NCBI RefSeq assembly: GCF_008329905.1
Contig: NZ_CP032155.1
Coordinates: 4,712,001 to 4,776,000, forward strand
DNA length: 64,000 nt
Reading direction: 5' to 3'
Source: Mycobacterium sp. ELW1
GTDB taxonomy: Bacteria; Actinomycetota; Actinomycetes; Mycobacteriales; Mycobacteriaceae
This document shows, in pieces, positions 55,154 through 64,000 of this stretch (the first letter of the stretch is position 1; each line of letters begins with the position of its first letter). The position numbers were made by a program, and so were the translations under genes. The notes beneath the pieces were generated by a model, which saw only the letters and a list, made by a program, of their open reading frames with translations, did no database searches and was not told the origin of the DNA.

Positions 55154-57504
55154 TCAGCGGCGAAGCGTTCCCGATCGAGCCTTGGCAGGTCCGGGAAACC
55201 CATCTGGATCTCGACCAATTGGCGCAATCGGAGTCACTGTTCGCATTGTCGAACGGACACATCGGGTTTCGCGGCAATCTCGACGAGGGTGAGCCGTTCG
55301 GGATCCCCGGGACGTATCTGAACTCGTTCTACGAGACCCGGCCGCTGCCCTATGCCGAATCCGGCTTCGGTTACCCCGAGGACGGCCAGACGATCGTCGA
55401 TGTCACCAACGGCAAGATTCTGCGACTCTTGGTCGACGACGAGCCCCTCGACGTCCGATACGGCGACCTCGACGAGCATGAGCGGATCCTCGATCTGCGC
55501 GCGGGGACGCTGACTCGTCGGGTGCTCTGGCGATCACCGGCGGGCAAGCAGATCCGAATCGTCTCGACGCGGCTGGTGTCCCTGGTCCAGCGCTCGGTGG
55601 CGGCGATCGAGTACGTGGTCGAGGCGGTCGACGAATTCACCCGTGTCACTGTGCAATCCGAGCTGGTGGCCAACGAGGATCAACCGGAACAATCGGACGA
55701 TCCGCGGGTGTCGGCGGTGTTGAAGCATCCGCTGGAGGCGATTCAGCACGAGGTCACCGAAGAGGGTTCGCTGCTGGTGCACCGCACCAAAGCGAGCAAG
55801 TTGATGATGGCTGCCGCGATGGATCATCTGGTCGAAGTCCCCGGCCGGGTGGAGATCGACTCCATCGCGCACCAGGACATCGCGCGCACCACCGTCATCT
55901 GCGGGCTCCGTCCCGGCCAAAAGCTGCGGATCGTGAAGTTCCTGGCCTACGGCTGGTCGAGTCTGCGGTCTCGCCCCGCGCTGCGCGACCAGGTGGCCGG
56001 CGCACTGGCCGGGGCGCGCTACACCGGCTGGGAAGGTCTGGTGGAGGCTCAGCGGGAGTATCTCGACGAGTTCTGGGACTGCGCCGATGTCGAAGTCGAG
56101 GGCGATCCCGACGTTCAGCAGGCGGTGCGGTTCGGCCTGTTCCACGTGATCCAGGCCAGCGCCCGCGCCGAACGCCGGGCGATCCCCGGTAAGGGCCTGA
56201 CCGGTCCGGGCTACGACGGCCACGCATTCTGGGACACAGAGGGTTTCGTGCTGCCCGTGCTGACCTACACCAAACCCGAGGCTGCCGCCGACGCGCTGCG
56301 CTGGCGTTCCTCGATCCTCGGTCTGGCCAAGAAGCGTGCCGAACAGCTCGAACTCCGGGGTGCGGCATTCCCGTGGCGGACGATTCGCGGGGAGGAGTGT
56401 TCGGCCTACTGGCCTGCCGGTACCGCGGCGTGGCACGTCAACGCCGACATCGCCATGGCGTTCGAACGATATCGGACGGTCACCGGGGACAACTCACTCG
56501 AAAATGATTGCGGACTGGCGGTTCTCGTCGAGACCGCCCGGCTCTGGATGTCCCTCGGACATCACGACCGCGACGGTGTCTGGCACCTCGACGGCGTCAC
56601 CGGCCCCGACGAGTACACCGCGGTGGTGCGCGACAACGTGTTCACCAATCTCATGGCCGCACACAACCTTCGGACTGCCGCCGACGCCTGCAACCGCAAT
56701 GCCGAAACCGCGTACGAGATGGGTGTCAGCACCGAGGAGACGGCGGCGTGGCGAAATGCCGCCGACAGCGCCCACATTCCGTACGACGACCATCTGGGCG
56801 TACACCAGCAATGCGAAGGTTTCACCCGGCTGCGGGAGTGGGACTTCACCGACGACACCGTCTACCCGCTGCTGCTGCACCAACCGTACGTCCGGTTGTA
56901 CCCGTCCCAGGTGATCAAGCAGGCCGACCTGGTGCTGGCCATGCAGTGGCAGAGCCACGCGTTCACCGATGCTCAAAAGGCCCGCAACGTAGACTATTAC
57001 GAGCGGCGCACGGTGCGCGACTCGTCACTGTCGGCCTGCACTCAAGCCGTCATGTGCGCCGAGGTCGGCCACCTGGAGCTGGCCCACGATTACACCCAGG
57101 AAGCGGCGCTGATCGATCTTCGGGATCTGCACCACAACACCCGCGACGGTCTGCACATGGCGTCGCTGGCCGGAACCTGGACCGCGCTGGTCGCGGGGTT
57201 CGGCGGTCTTCGCGATGACGAACACATCTTGTCGCTGGATCCTGCTCTGCCGGATGAGATCTCCCGGCTGAAGTTCGGGTTGCATTGGCGCAAGTACCGG
57301 CTCACCGCCGATGTCAGCCACGACGAGGTCACCTATACGCTGCGCGACGGGCCCGACGGGCAACTCACCATCCGGCATGCCGGTGACGAGTTGACGTTGA
57401 ACACCCGCAATACGACGACGGTGCCATTGCGGGCTCGTCGCGCCCTGCTGCCGACTCCTGAGCAGCCACCGGGCCGGGCGCCGCGCAGGCACATCACGGA
57501 ATGA
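55150..57504 (+). CDS. Glycoside hydrolase family 65 protein (trehalose/kojibiose-type)
   Basis: A 784-residue GH65 enzyme (Rv3401-like). N-terminal beta-sandwich ([20 protein letters not shown]), (alpha/alpha)6 barrel with [20 protein letters not shown] and the general-acid Glu488 in [13 protein letters not shown], the phosphate-site-type segment [14 protein letters not shown] and a C-terminal sheet. Family members phosphorolyse or hydrolyse alpha-glucosides such as trehalose or maltose. Coupling with a beta-phosphoglucomutase-like gene by the ATGA overlap suggests phosphorolysis giving beta-glucose 1-phosphate; the exact disaccharide is unknown. Confidence 0.9.
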   Translation: MISGEAFPIEPWQVRETHLDLDQLAQSESLFALSNGHIGFRGNLDEGEPFGIPGTYLNSFYETRPLPYAESGFGYPEDGQTIVDVTNGKILRLLVDDEPLDVRYGDLDEHERILDLRAGTLTRRVLWRSPAGKQIRIVSTRLVSLVQRSVAAIEYVVEAVDEFTRVTVQSELVANEDQPEQSDDPRVSAVLKHPLEAIQHEVTEEGSLLVHRTKASKLMMAAAMDHLVEVPGRVEIDSIAHQDIARTTVICGLRPGQKLRIVKFLAYGWSSLRSRPALRDQVAGALAGARYTGWEGLVEAQREYLDEFWDCADVEVEGDPDVQQAVRFGLFHVIQASARAERRAIPGKGLTGPGYDGHAFWDTEGFVLPVLTYTKPEAAADALRWRSSILGLAKKRAEQLELRGAAFPWRTIRGEECSAYWPAGTAAWHVNADIAMAFERYRTVTGDNSLENDCGLAVLVETARLWMSLGHHDRDGVWHLDGVTGPDEYTAVVRDNVFTNLMAAHNLRTAADACNRNAETAYEMGVSTEETAAWRNAADSAHIPYDDHLGVHQQCEGFTRLREWDFTDDTVYPLLLHQPYVRLYPSQVIKQADLVLAMQWQSHAFTDAQKARNVDYYERRTVRDSSLSACTQAVMCAEVGHLELAHDYTQEAALIDLRDLHHNTRDGLHMASLAGTWTALVAGFGGLRDDEHILSLDPALPDEISRLKFGLHWRKYRLTADVSHDEVTYTLRDGPDGQLTIRHAGDELTLNTRNTTTVPLRARRALLPTPEQPPGRAPRRHITE

Positions 57505-57507
57505 GCG

Positions 57508-59244
57508 CTACGCCCCGGTGTTGATCGGCTCGATCGGCAGGTTGCGCAGACCGCCGGGCGCATGGGTCGGCACCACCGGATTCTTCGGTGCGATCGGTGC
57601 GAGGCGCCGGTAGGGCTGTCCCTGCGCGGGGCGCAGGTCCTCTTCACCCTTGTTGGGCCACAACGACGTTGCCCGCTCGGCCTGAGCGGTGATGGACAGC
57701 GACGGGTTGACGCCGAGGTTGGCCGACACCGAGGCGCCGTCCATCACGTGCAGCGTCGGATAGTTGTACACCCGCTGATAGGGGTCGATGACACCGTTCT
57801 CGGGGCTTTCACTGATGGCCGCACCGCCGAGGAAGTGTGCGGTCAGCGGGATGTTGAACAACTCGCCCCAGGTGCCGCCGGCCACCCCGTCGATCTTCTC
57901 CGCGACGCGGCGAGTCACCTTGTTGCCCACCGGAATCCAGGTGGGGTTCGGCTCGCCGTGACCCTGCTTGCTGGTCATCCGCCGTCTGCCGAACGCACCG
58001 CGCTTGGTGTAGGTGGTGATCGAGTTGTCCAGGTGCTGCATGACCAACGAGATCATGGTGCGTTCGCTCCAGCGGCGCGGGCTGAGCATCCGGATCATGC
58101 CCTTCGGGTCCTCGCCGGCGTTGTCGAGCAACTGCTTCCAGCGGGGGACGTCGCTGCCTTCGGGTCCCGGACCCTCGGTCATCAAGGTCTGCAGCAGACC
58201 CATCGCGTTGGAGCCCTTGCCATACCGGCACGGCTCGACGTGGGTGTCGGGACTGGGATGGATCGAGGACGTGATCGCCACCCCGTGAGTGAGGTCGAGA
58301 TCGGGCCGGGCCTCCAAACGTCCTGCGCCGACGATCGATTCGGAGTTGGTCCGGGTCAGCACCCCGAGCTTGTCCGAGAGCTTGGGCAGGGTACCGGTGT
58401 CGCGCATCTTGAACAGCAGTTTCTGGGTGCCCCAGGTGCCTGCCGCCAGGATGACCTGGTTGGCGGTGAACGTGCGGCGACCCTTGCGGGCCACCCGCCC
58501 GGTGCGCACGGTCTTGATCTCCCAGACACCGTCGGGGCGCTGAGCGAACCCGGTGACGGTCGTCATCGGGAAGACCTGGGCGCCAGCCCTTTCCGCCAAA
58601 CCGAGGTAATTCTTGACCAGGGTGTTCTTGGCGCCGTGGCGGCAGCCGGTCATGCATTCGCCGCACTCGATGCACCCGGTGCGCGCCGGGCCGACGCCAC
58701 CGAAGTACGGGTCGGGCACGGTCTTGCCCGGGGTCTTCTCGCCGTCGACCCCGAAGAACACCCCGACCGGGGTGGGCGTGAACGTGTCGCCGACTCCCAT
58801 CTCGTCGGCCACTTCCTTCATGATCCGGTCGGCGTCGGTGAAGGTCGGGTTCTTGACCACGCCCAGCATCCGCTGCGCCTGGTCATAGTGCGGCATGAGC
58901 TCGGCGCGCCAGTCGGTGATGTTCTTCCACTGCGGGTCGTTGAAGAACGGGTCCGGCGGCACGTACAGGGTGTTGGCGTAGTTCAGCGATCCGCCGCCGA
59001 CGCCGGCACCGGCCAGGATCATCACGTTGCGCAACAGGTGGATGCGCTGGATCCCGTAGCAGCCCAGCCGCGGCGCCCACAGGAACTCCCGCAGTCGCCA
59101 TGATGTCTTGGCGAACTCGTGGTCGGCGTAGCGGCGGCCCGCCTCCAGGACGCCGACCTTGTAGCCCTTCTCGGTGAGGCGCAGCGCGCTGACGCTGCCG
59201 CCAAAACCCGAGCCGATGATGAGAATGTCGAAATCCGGCGCCAT
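57508..59244 (-). CDS. choD: GMC-type cholesterol oxidase ChoD
   Basis: A 578-residue FAD oxidoreductase, identical in length to the M. tuberculosis protein. The FAD motif IIGSGFGGSVSALRL lies at residues 9-23; GAGVGGGSLNYANT, CIECGECMTGCRHGAKNT (a cysteine-rich ferredoxin-like segment) and HVMDGASVSANLGVNPSLSI follow. The family name is cholesterol oxidase, but the physiological role in steroid oxidation is disputed for mycobacteria. The ATG at 59244 is preferred over an upstream TTG/ATG region because it directly precedes the FAD motif. Converges on the GH65 gene with three bases between. Confidence 0.93.
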   Translation of the reverse strand: MAPDFDILIIGSGFGGSVSALRLTEKGYKVGVLEAGRRYADHEFAKTSWRLREFLWAPRLGCYGIQRIHLLRNVMILAGAGVGGGSLNYANTLYVPPDPFFNDPQWKNITDWRAELMPHYDQAQRMLGVVKNPTFTDADRIMKEVADEMGVGDTFTPTPVGVFFGVDGEKTPGKTVPDPYFGGVGPARTGCIECGECMTGCRHGAKNTLVKNYLGLAERAGAQVFPMTTVTGFAQRPDGVWEIKTVRTGRVARKGRRTFTANQVILAAGTWGTQKLLFKMRDTGTLPKLSDKLGVLTRTNSESIVGAGRLEARPDLDLTHGVAITSSIHPSPDTHVEPCRYGKGSNAMGLLQTLMTEGPGPEGSDVPRWKQLLDNAGEDPKGMIRMLSPRRWSERTMISLVMQHLDNSITTYTKRGAFGRRRMTSKQGHGEPNPTWIPVGNKVTRRVAEKIDGVAGGTWGELFNIPLTAHFLGGAAISESPENGVIDPYQRVYNYPTLHVMDGASVSANLGVNPSLSITAQAERATSLWPNKGEEDLRPAQGQPYRRLAPIAPKNPVVPTHAPGGLRNLPIEPINTGA

Positions 59245-59327
59245 ACAAACCAGTATGAACTTACCGGCGGGTAACAAGCTAGCGAGGTGCGCCTAAATCT
59301 TTGAGCGTCACCCTCGCGTCACGTTCG

Positions 59328-59361
59328 GCGCCGAGCGCGTCACTGGTGTGACGCTCGGCGC
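59328..59361 (-). terminator. Strong hairpin after guaB3
   Basis: GCGCCGAGC and GTCAC on the left pair with GTGAC-GCTCGGCGC on the right: 14 bp with a 2-nt bulge and a TGGT loop, nine bases after the guaB3 stop and before choD in the same orientation. No U-run, so an intrinsic terminator of the mycobacterial type or a transcript stabiliser. Confidence 0.6.
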
Positions 59362-59369
59362 GACGAAGC

Positions 59370-60497
59370 TCAGCGGCCGACCGTCAGGCCGACCTTCTGG
59401 AACTCCTTGAGATCGCAATATCCGGCCTTGGCCATCGACCGGCGCAGGCCGCCGACCAGGTTGAGCGAACCGAACGGGTCGTCGGAGGGCCCGTTGAGCA
59501 CCCGGTCCAGCGACGGCCGCTCCCCCGCGGCGATCTGCAGCAGGGCGCCGCGCGGCAGCGACGGGTGCGCCGCGGCCACCGGCCAGAACCAGCCGTCGCC
59601 CAGGGCCTCGGCGGACTCAGCCAGCGGGGTGCCGAGCACGACGGCGTCGGCGCCGCAGGCGATGGCCTTGGCGAGGTCGCCGGAGGTGTGGATGTCGCCG
59701 TCGGCCAGCACGTGGACGTAGCGTCCACCGGTTTCGTCGAGGTACTCGCGCCGAGCGGCGGCCGCGTCGGCGATGGCCGTCGCCATCGGCACGCTGATGC
59801 CCAGCACCTCGTCGCTGGTGGTCACCCCCAACGTCGAGCCGTAGCCCACGATCACGCCGGCCGCGCCGGTGCGCATCAGGTGCAGCGCCGTGCGGTGATC
59901 CAGCACACCGCCGGCCACCACCGGGATGTCCAGCTCGGAGATGAAGGTCTTGAGGTTCAGCGGCTCACCGTGGGAGTCGACCCGCTCGGCGGAGATGATC
60001 GTGCCCTGGATGACCAGGAGGTCGATACCGGCCTGCACCAGCGCCGGCGTCAGCGCCTGCGCGTTCTGCGGGCTCACCCGGACCGCGGTGGTGACGCCGG
60101 CGTCGCGGATGCGCGACACCGCCGCACCGAGCAGCTCAGGGTCCAGCGGCGCGGCGTGCAGCTGCTGCAGCAGGCGGATCGCCGCGGACGGCTCGGGCTC
60201 CTTGTCGGCGGCCTCGATCAGCTCCCTGATCTTGGACTCGACGTCGGCGTGGCGGCCGATCAGTCCTTCACCGTTGAGCACACCCAGCCCGCCGAGGCGG
60301 CCGAGTTCGATGGCGAACTCCACCGACACCAGCGCGTCGGTCGGATGGGCCACGACGGGGATCTCGAACCGGTAGGCGTCGAGCTGCCAGGCCGTCGAGA
60401 CGTCCTGCGACGAGCGCGTCCGGCGGGACGGAACGATGTTGATCTCGTCGAGTTCGTAGGTCCGGCGGGCAGTTCTGCCCATGCCGATTTCAACCAT
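59370..60497 (-). CDS. guaB3: IMP-dehydrogenase-related protein GuaB3
   Basis: A 375-residue TIM-barrel protein of the IMPDH/GMPR superfamily without CBS domains (Rv3410c). It begins MVEIGMGRTARRTYELDEIN. The IMPDH catalytic loop SICTTR is not present; the aligned segment reads VGYGSTLGVTTSDE, so the nucleophilic cysteine appears absent while VLADGDIHTSGDLAKAIACG and VVLGTPLAESAEA remain. ATG 60497 matches the M. tuberculosis start; GTG 60506 is the alternative. The gene follows guaB2 by 19 nt. Canonical IMPDH activity is doubtful. Confidence 0.92.
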   Translation of the reverse strand: MVEIGMGRTARRTYELDEINIVPSRRTRSSQDVSTAWQLDAYRFEIPVVAHPTDALVSVEFAIELGRLGGLGVLNGEGLIGRHADVESKIRELIEAADKEPEPSAAIRLLQQLHAAPLDPELLGAAVSRIRDAGVTTAVRVSPQNAQALTPALVQAGIDLLVIQGTIISAERVDSHGEPLNLKTFISELDIPVVAGGVLDHRTALHLMRTGAAGVIVGYGSTLGVTTSDEVLGISVPMATAIADAAAARREYLDETGGRYVHVLADGDIHTSGDLAKAIACGADAVVLGTPLAESAEALGDGWFWPVAAAHPSLPRGALLQIAAGERPSLDRVLNGPSDDPFGSLNLVGGLRRSMAKAGYCDLKEFQKVGLTVGR

Positions 60498-60516
60498 GTC
60501 GCGCACAGTTTGACCC

Positions 60517-62145
<1,629 letters not shown>

Positions 62146-62205
62146 CTATCGGCTCACGGTCACGTTCCCTGGCGCGATACCCGCCGGGTTACGTAGTGTG
62201 GAGCC

Positions 62206-62610
62206 GTGCGCGACCACCTCCCACCAGGCCTGCCACCAGATCCGTTCGCCGACGACCCCGCCGACCCGTCGGCCGCGTTGGATGCGCTGGAACCGGGACA
62301 ACCCTTGGATCCACAGGAGCGCGCCGCGGTCGAGGCCGATCTGGCAGATCTGGCTGTGTACGAGGCGCTGTTGGCGCACCGCGGCATCCGCGGCCTGGTC
62401 GTCTGCTGCGACGAATGCCAGCAGGACCACTACCACGACTGGGATATGTTGCGCGCCAACCTACTTCAGTTGTTGGTCGACGGAACCGTCCGCCCCCACG
62501 AGCCCGCATACGATCCCGAGCCGGACGCCTACGTCACGTGGGATTACTGCCGCGGCTACGCCGACGCCTCACTCAACGAGGCGACATCGGACTACGACGG
62601 GTTCCGCTGA
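62206..62610 (+). CDS. DUF5319 protein (Rv3412-like)
   Basis: A 134-residue acidic cytosolic protein conserved in mycobacteria between guaB2 and sigD-rsdA. The N-terminus is [20 protein letters not shown], the core has [20 protein letters not shown], where Cys and His residues could bind a metal, and [18 protein letters not shown] near the end. GTG 62206 is the start. Function unknown. It converges on rsdA with 39 nt between. Confidence 0.9.
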   Translation: MRDHLPPGLPPDPFADDPADPSAALDALEPGQPLDPQERAAVEADLADLAVYEALLAHRGIRGLVVCCDECQQDHYHDWDMLRANLLQLLVDGTVRPHEPAYDPEPDAYVTWDYCRGYADASLNEATSDYDGFR

Positions 62611-62649
62611 ACGCGGCGTCCAGTTCCGCCGAGCGCGAAAACCTCTGAT

Positions 62650-63939
62650 CTAGCCGCCGAAGCTGGGCAGCTTCGGCAATTGCGGTAGCGCAGGCGCCTG
62701 CGGCATCGGGAACATCATCGTGGTGGTCATCACACCACCCGGTGACTGCATCCGCGGGGTCTGGATGACCGTCGACGGAATCGACGCAATGGTCTGAGGC
62801 ACCGTCGCGGTCGCGGTCGCCGTCGCGGTCGCCGCTACGGACGGGGCCGTCGACGCCGAGGACTGCTCCACGACGGCCGACGACGTCGCCGCCGCGGCCG
62901 GAGACTGCGGGGCTGCCGGGGTCGTCGTCGCCGCCGGCGACTGGGCAGCCGAACTGGGGCTGGACGTCGTACCGGCCAACGTGGTGGTGGTTGTGGTCGT
63001 CGTCGGCAACCTGGTCGTGGTCGTCGTCGCGCTCGTCGGTGTCGTGGGTTCCGTCGTCGTCGGTTGCGTCGTCGTTGTCGGTGCGACGGTCGTCGTCGAG
63101 GGGACCGTGGTGGTGGTCGCCGGATCGGTCTGCTCGACCGGCGAGGTCGGGGTCTCCGATGTCGAGGGGCCGACCGTGCCGGTTCCGTCGGGTGTCGTCG
63201 AGATCGTGATCGACGGCAGCCCCGGAACGCTGGTCGGCGGCACCTCGGGTCCGTCGGTCGGGGTGATCACCGCCGGGACGAGATCAGTGGCCGACGCCGG
63301 AACCGTGTAGGTGATGCCCGGTGGCACGGTGGCCTCCGGATCCTTCTGCACGACCTTCGCCGACAGCTGGTTCCACTGGTCCAGGACCTGCTGCTTCTCC
63401 GGCTGGTCAGCCACTGCGCTGACCTGGCTGTTGACCTCGACCAGCTTGGCCTGGGCCTGCTGCCAGTCGCCCTGGGCGACCAACTGCTGCACTTGCTGGA
63501 GCTGCTCCTTGGCCGACGCCAGGGCCACCTGATCGTCGCGGACCTGGGTGGGGGCACCGAACAGCCAGGTGCGTAGTCCGTACAGGGCGTCGCCCGGTCC
63601 GGCACCGGCCACAACCGCGCCGAAACCGCCGAGGGCCAGCACACCGGCGGCTGCGGCACCCACGATGCTCAAACCGCGCCGGCTGCGTCCGCTGCTCTGC
63701 TTTTCCGCCAGCCCGGCGCGCAGTGCGGTCACCGCGTCCCGCTCGGTGATCAGTCCGGTCGCCGGCGGCCAGCGCATCTCGTCGCGCCACCCGCCCAGCA
63801 GGTCGGCCAGCTCGGCGTCGGCACGATCGTGCGGGGCCACCGGATGACCGGACGCCAGGGCGTCGATGAAGCGCTCGCTGGCCAGGATGGCGTCCAGCGA
63901 CGGGTCGTCGTTGCGGGAAGAACGTCCGAAGTCAGGCAT
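62650..63939 (-). CDS. rsdA: Anti-sigma-D factor RsdA
   Basis: A 429-residue single-pass membrane protein holding SigD inactive. The cytosolic N-terminal part ([33 protein letters not shown]) should bind the sigma factor; a TM helix covers about 89-111 ([20 protein letters not shown]). The outer part begins with a helical segment ([20 protein letters not shown]) and then a long Thr/Ser/Pro/Ala tail from about 215 to 400. The tail makes it longer than the M. tuberculosis protein as I recall it. ATG 63939 overlaps the sigD stop. Regulated proteolysis of the N-terminal part is known in M. tuberculosis. Confidence 0.93.
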   Translation of the reverse strand: MPDFGRSSRNDDPSLDAILASERFIDALASGHPVAPHDRADAELADLLGGWRDEMRWPPATGLITERDAVTALRAGLAEKQSSGRSRRGLSIVGAAAAGVLALGGFGAVVAGAGPGDALYGLRTWLFGAPTQVRDDQVALASAKEQLQQVQQLVAQGDWQQAQAKLVEVNSQVSAVADQPEKQQVLDQWNQLSAKVVQKDPEATVPPGITYTVPASATDLVPAVITPTDGPEVPPTSVPGLPSITISTTPDGTGTVGPSTSETPTSPVEQTDPATTTTVPSTTTVAPTTTTQPTTTEPTTPTSATTTTTRLPTTTTTTTTLAGTTSSPSSAAQSPAATTTPAAPQSPAAAATSSAVVEQSSASTAPSVAATATATATATVPQTIASIPSTVIQTPRMQSPGGVMTTTMMFPMPQAPALPQLPKLPSFGG

Positions 63940-64000
63940 AGCCGTTACCTGCCGCGGTGATCTCGGTCTTGAGCTTGGCCAACGCGCGGTGCTGGGCGAC
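63932..64000 (-). CDS. sigD: RNA polymerase sigma factor SigD (3' end only)
   Basis: Only the last 22 codons are in the window: VAQHRALAKLKTEITAAGNG followed by YA and TGA at 63932-63934. The VAQHRALAKL segment is the end of the region-4.2 recognition helix of an ECF sigma factor. The stop overlaps the rsdA start by 8 nt, the expected sigma/anti-sigma coupling. Confidence 0.85.
   Translation of the reverse strand, partial: VAQHRALAKLKTEITAAGNGYA

Noticed and set aside
62980..63130. GTC-GTC type repeats suggesting a microsatellite or CRISPR-like array
   Set aside because: They encode the Thr-rich tail of RsdA on the minus strand; no regular repeat-spacer structure.

Overview
The window is high-GC actinobacterial chromosome, almost certainly a non-tuberculous, fast-growing-type Mycobacterium (Mycolicibacterium). 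Reasons: a SAM-IV riboswitch in front of metY/metX, the mfpA gyrase-protecting conservon, the dnaE2/imuA'/imuB SOS mutasome with mycobacterial LexA boxes, guaB2-guaB3-choD, sigD-rsdA, folD-DUF3017, lpqD-acrA1, a 13E12-family HNH gene and many GTG starts. The gene order follows the M. tuberculosis Rv3339c-Rv3414c region as I remember it, with species-specific blocks inserted. No rRNA, tRNA, CRISPR array or prophage was seen.

Layout. 1-917: 5' part of a monomeric isocitrate dehydrogenase (minus). 1095-4491: SAM-IV riboswitch, metY, metX and a methyltransferase. 4503-6831: two tandem GGDEF cyclases. 6828-10180 (minus): tetR/FAD monooxygenase, then folD-DUF3017. 10249-15161 (plus): Old Yellow Enzyme, FHA-ABC exporter, an MPT63-like secreted protein and a lipoprotein. 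15182-20577 (minus): a tight five-gene cluster (cysteine-synthase-like enzyme, two flavin monooxygenases, sodium/solute symporter, small membrane protein) that looks like an organosulfur scavenging unit. 20742-25157 (minus): the mfp conservon. 25368-29236: small methyltransferase, F420/flavin-type enzymes and trmL, with an IS481-family element inserted at the trmL stop codon. 29340-36229: HNH gene, dnaE2 and, divergently, a HelD-like RNA polymerase-associated helicase. 36430-39122: three tandem exported proteins. 39192-48393: DUF899, VIT transporter, htdY, lpqD, thioesterase, acrA1, LuxR-type regulator, iunH. 48384-50657: imuA'-imuB. 50821-57504: class I aldolase, guaA (minus), esterase, HAD phosphatase/mutase and GH65 enzyme. 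57508-64000: choD, guaB3, guaB2, DUF5319, rsdA and the end of sigD.

Themes. Sulfur metabolism appears twice: methionine synthesis under SAM control, and the candidate organosulfur operon. DNA-damage tolerance is represented by both halves of the mutasome, each behind a LexA box; the dnaE2 box also lies in the helD promoter region. Purine synthesis (guaA, guaB2, guaB3) and sugar-phosphate/trehalose-type metabolism (HAD plus GH65) fill the right side.

Caution on sequence quality: five conserved genes (metY, the roadblock gene, the HNH gene, imuB, iunH) carry an apparent single-base frameshift, four of them in or next to a short homopolymer. In several cases restoring one base gives the family length and the operon-type start/stop overlap. 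I read these mainly as uncorrected sequencing indels rather than real gene loss.
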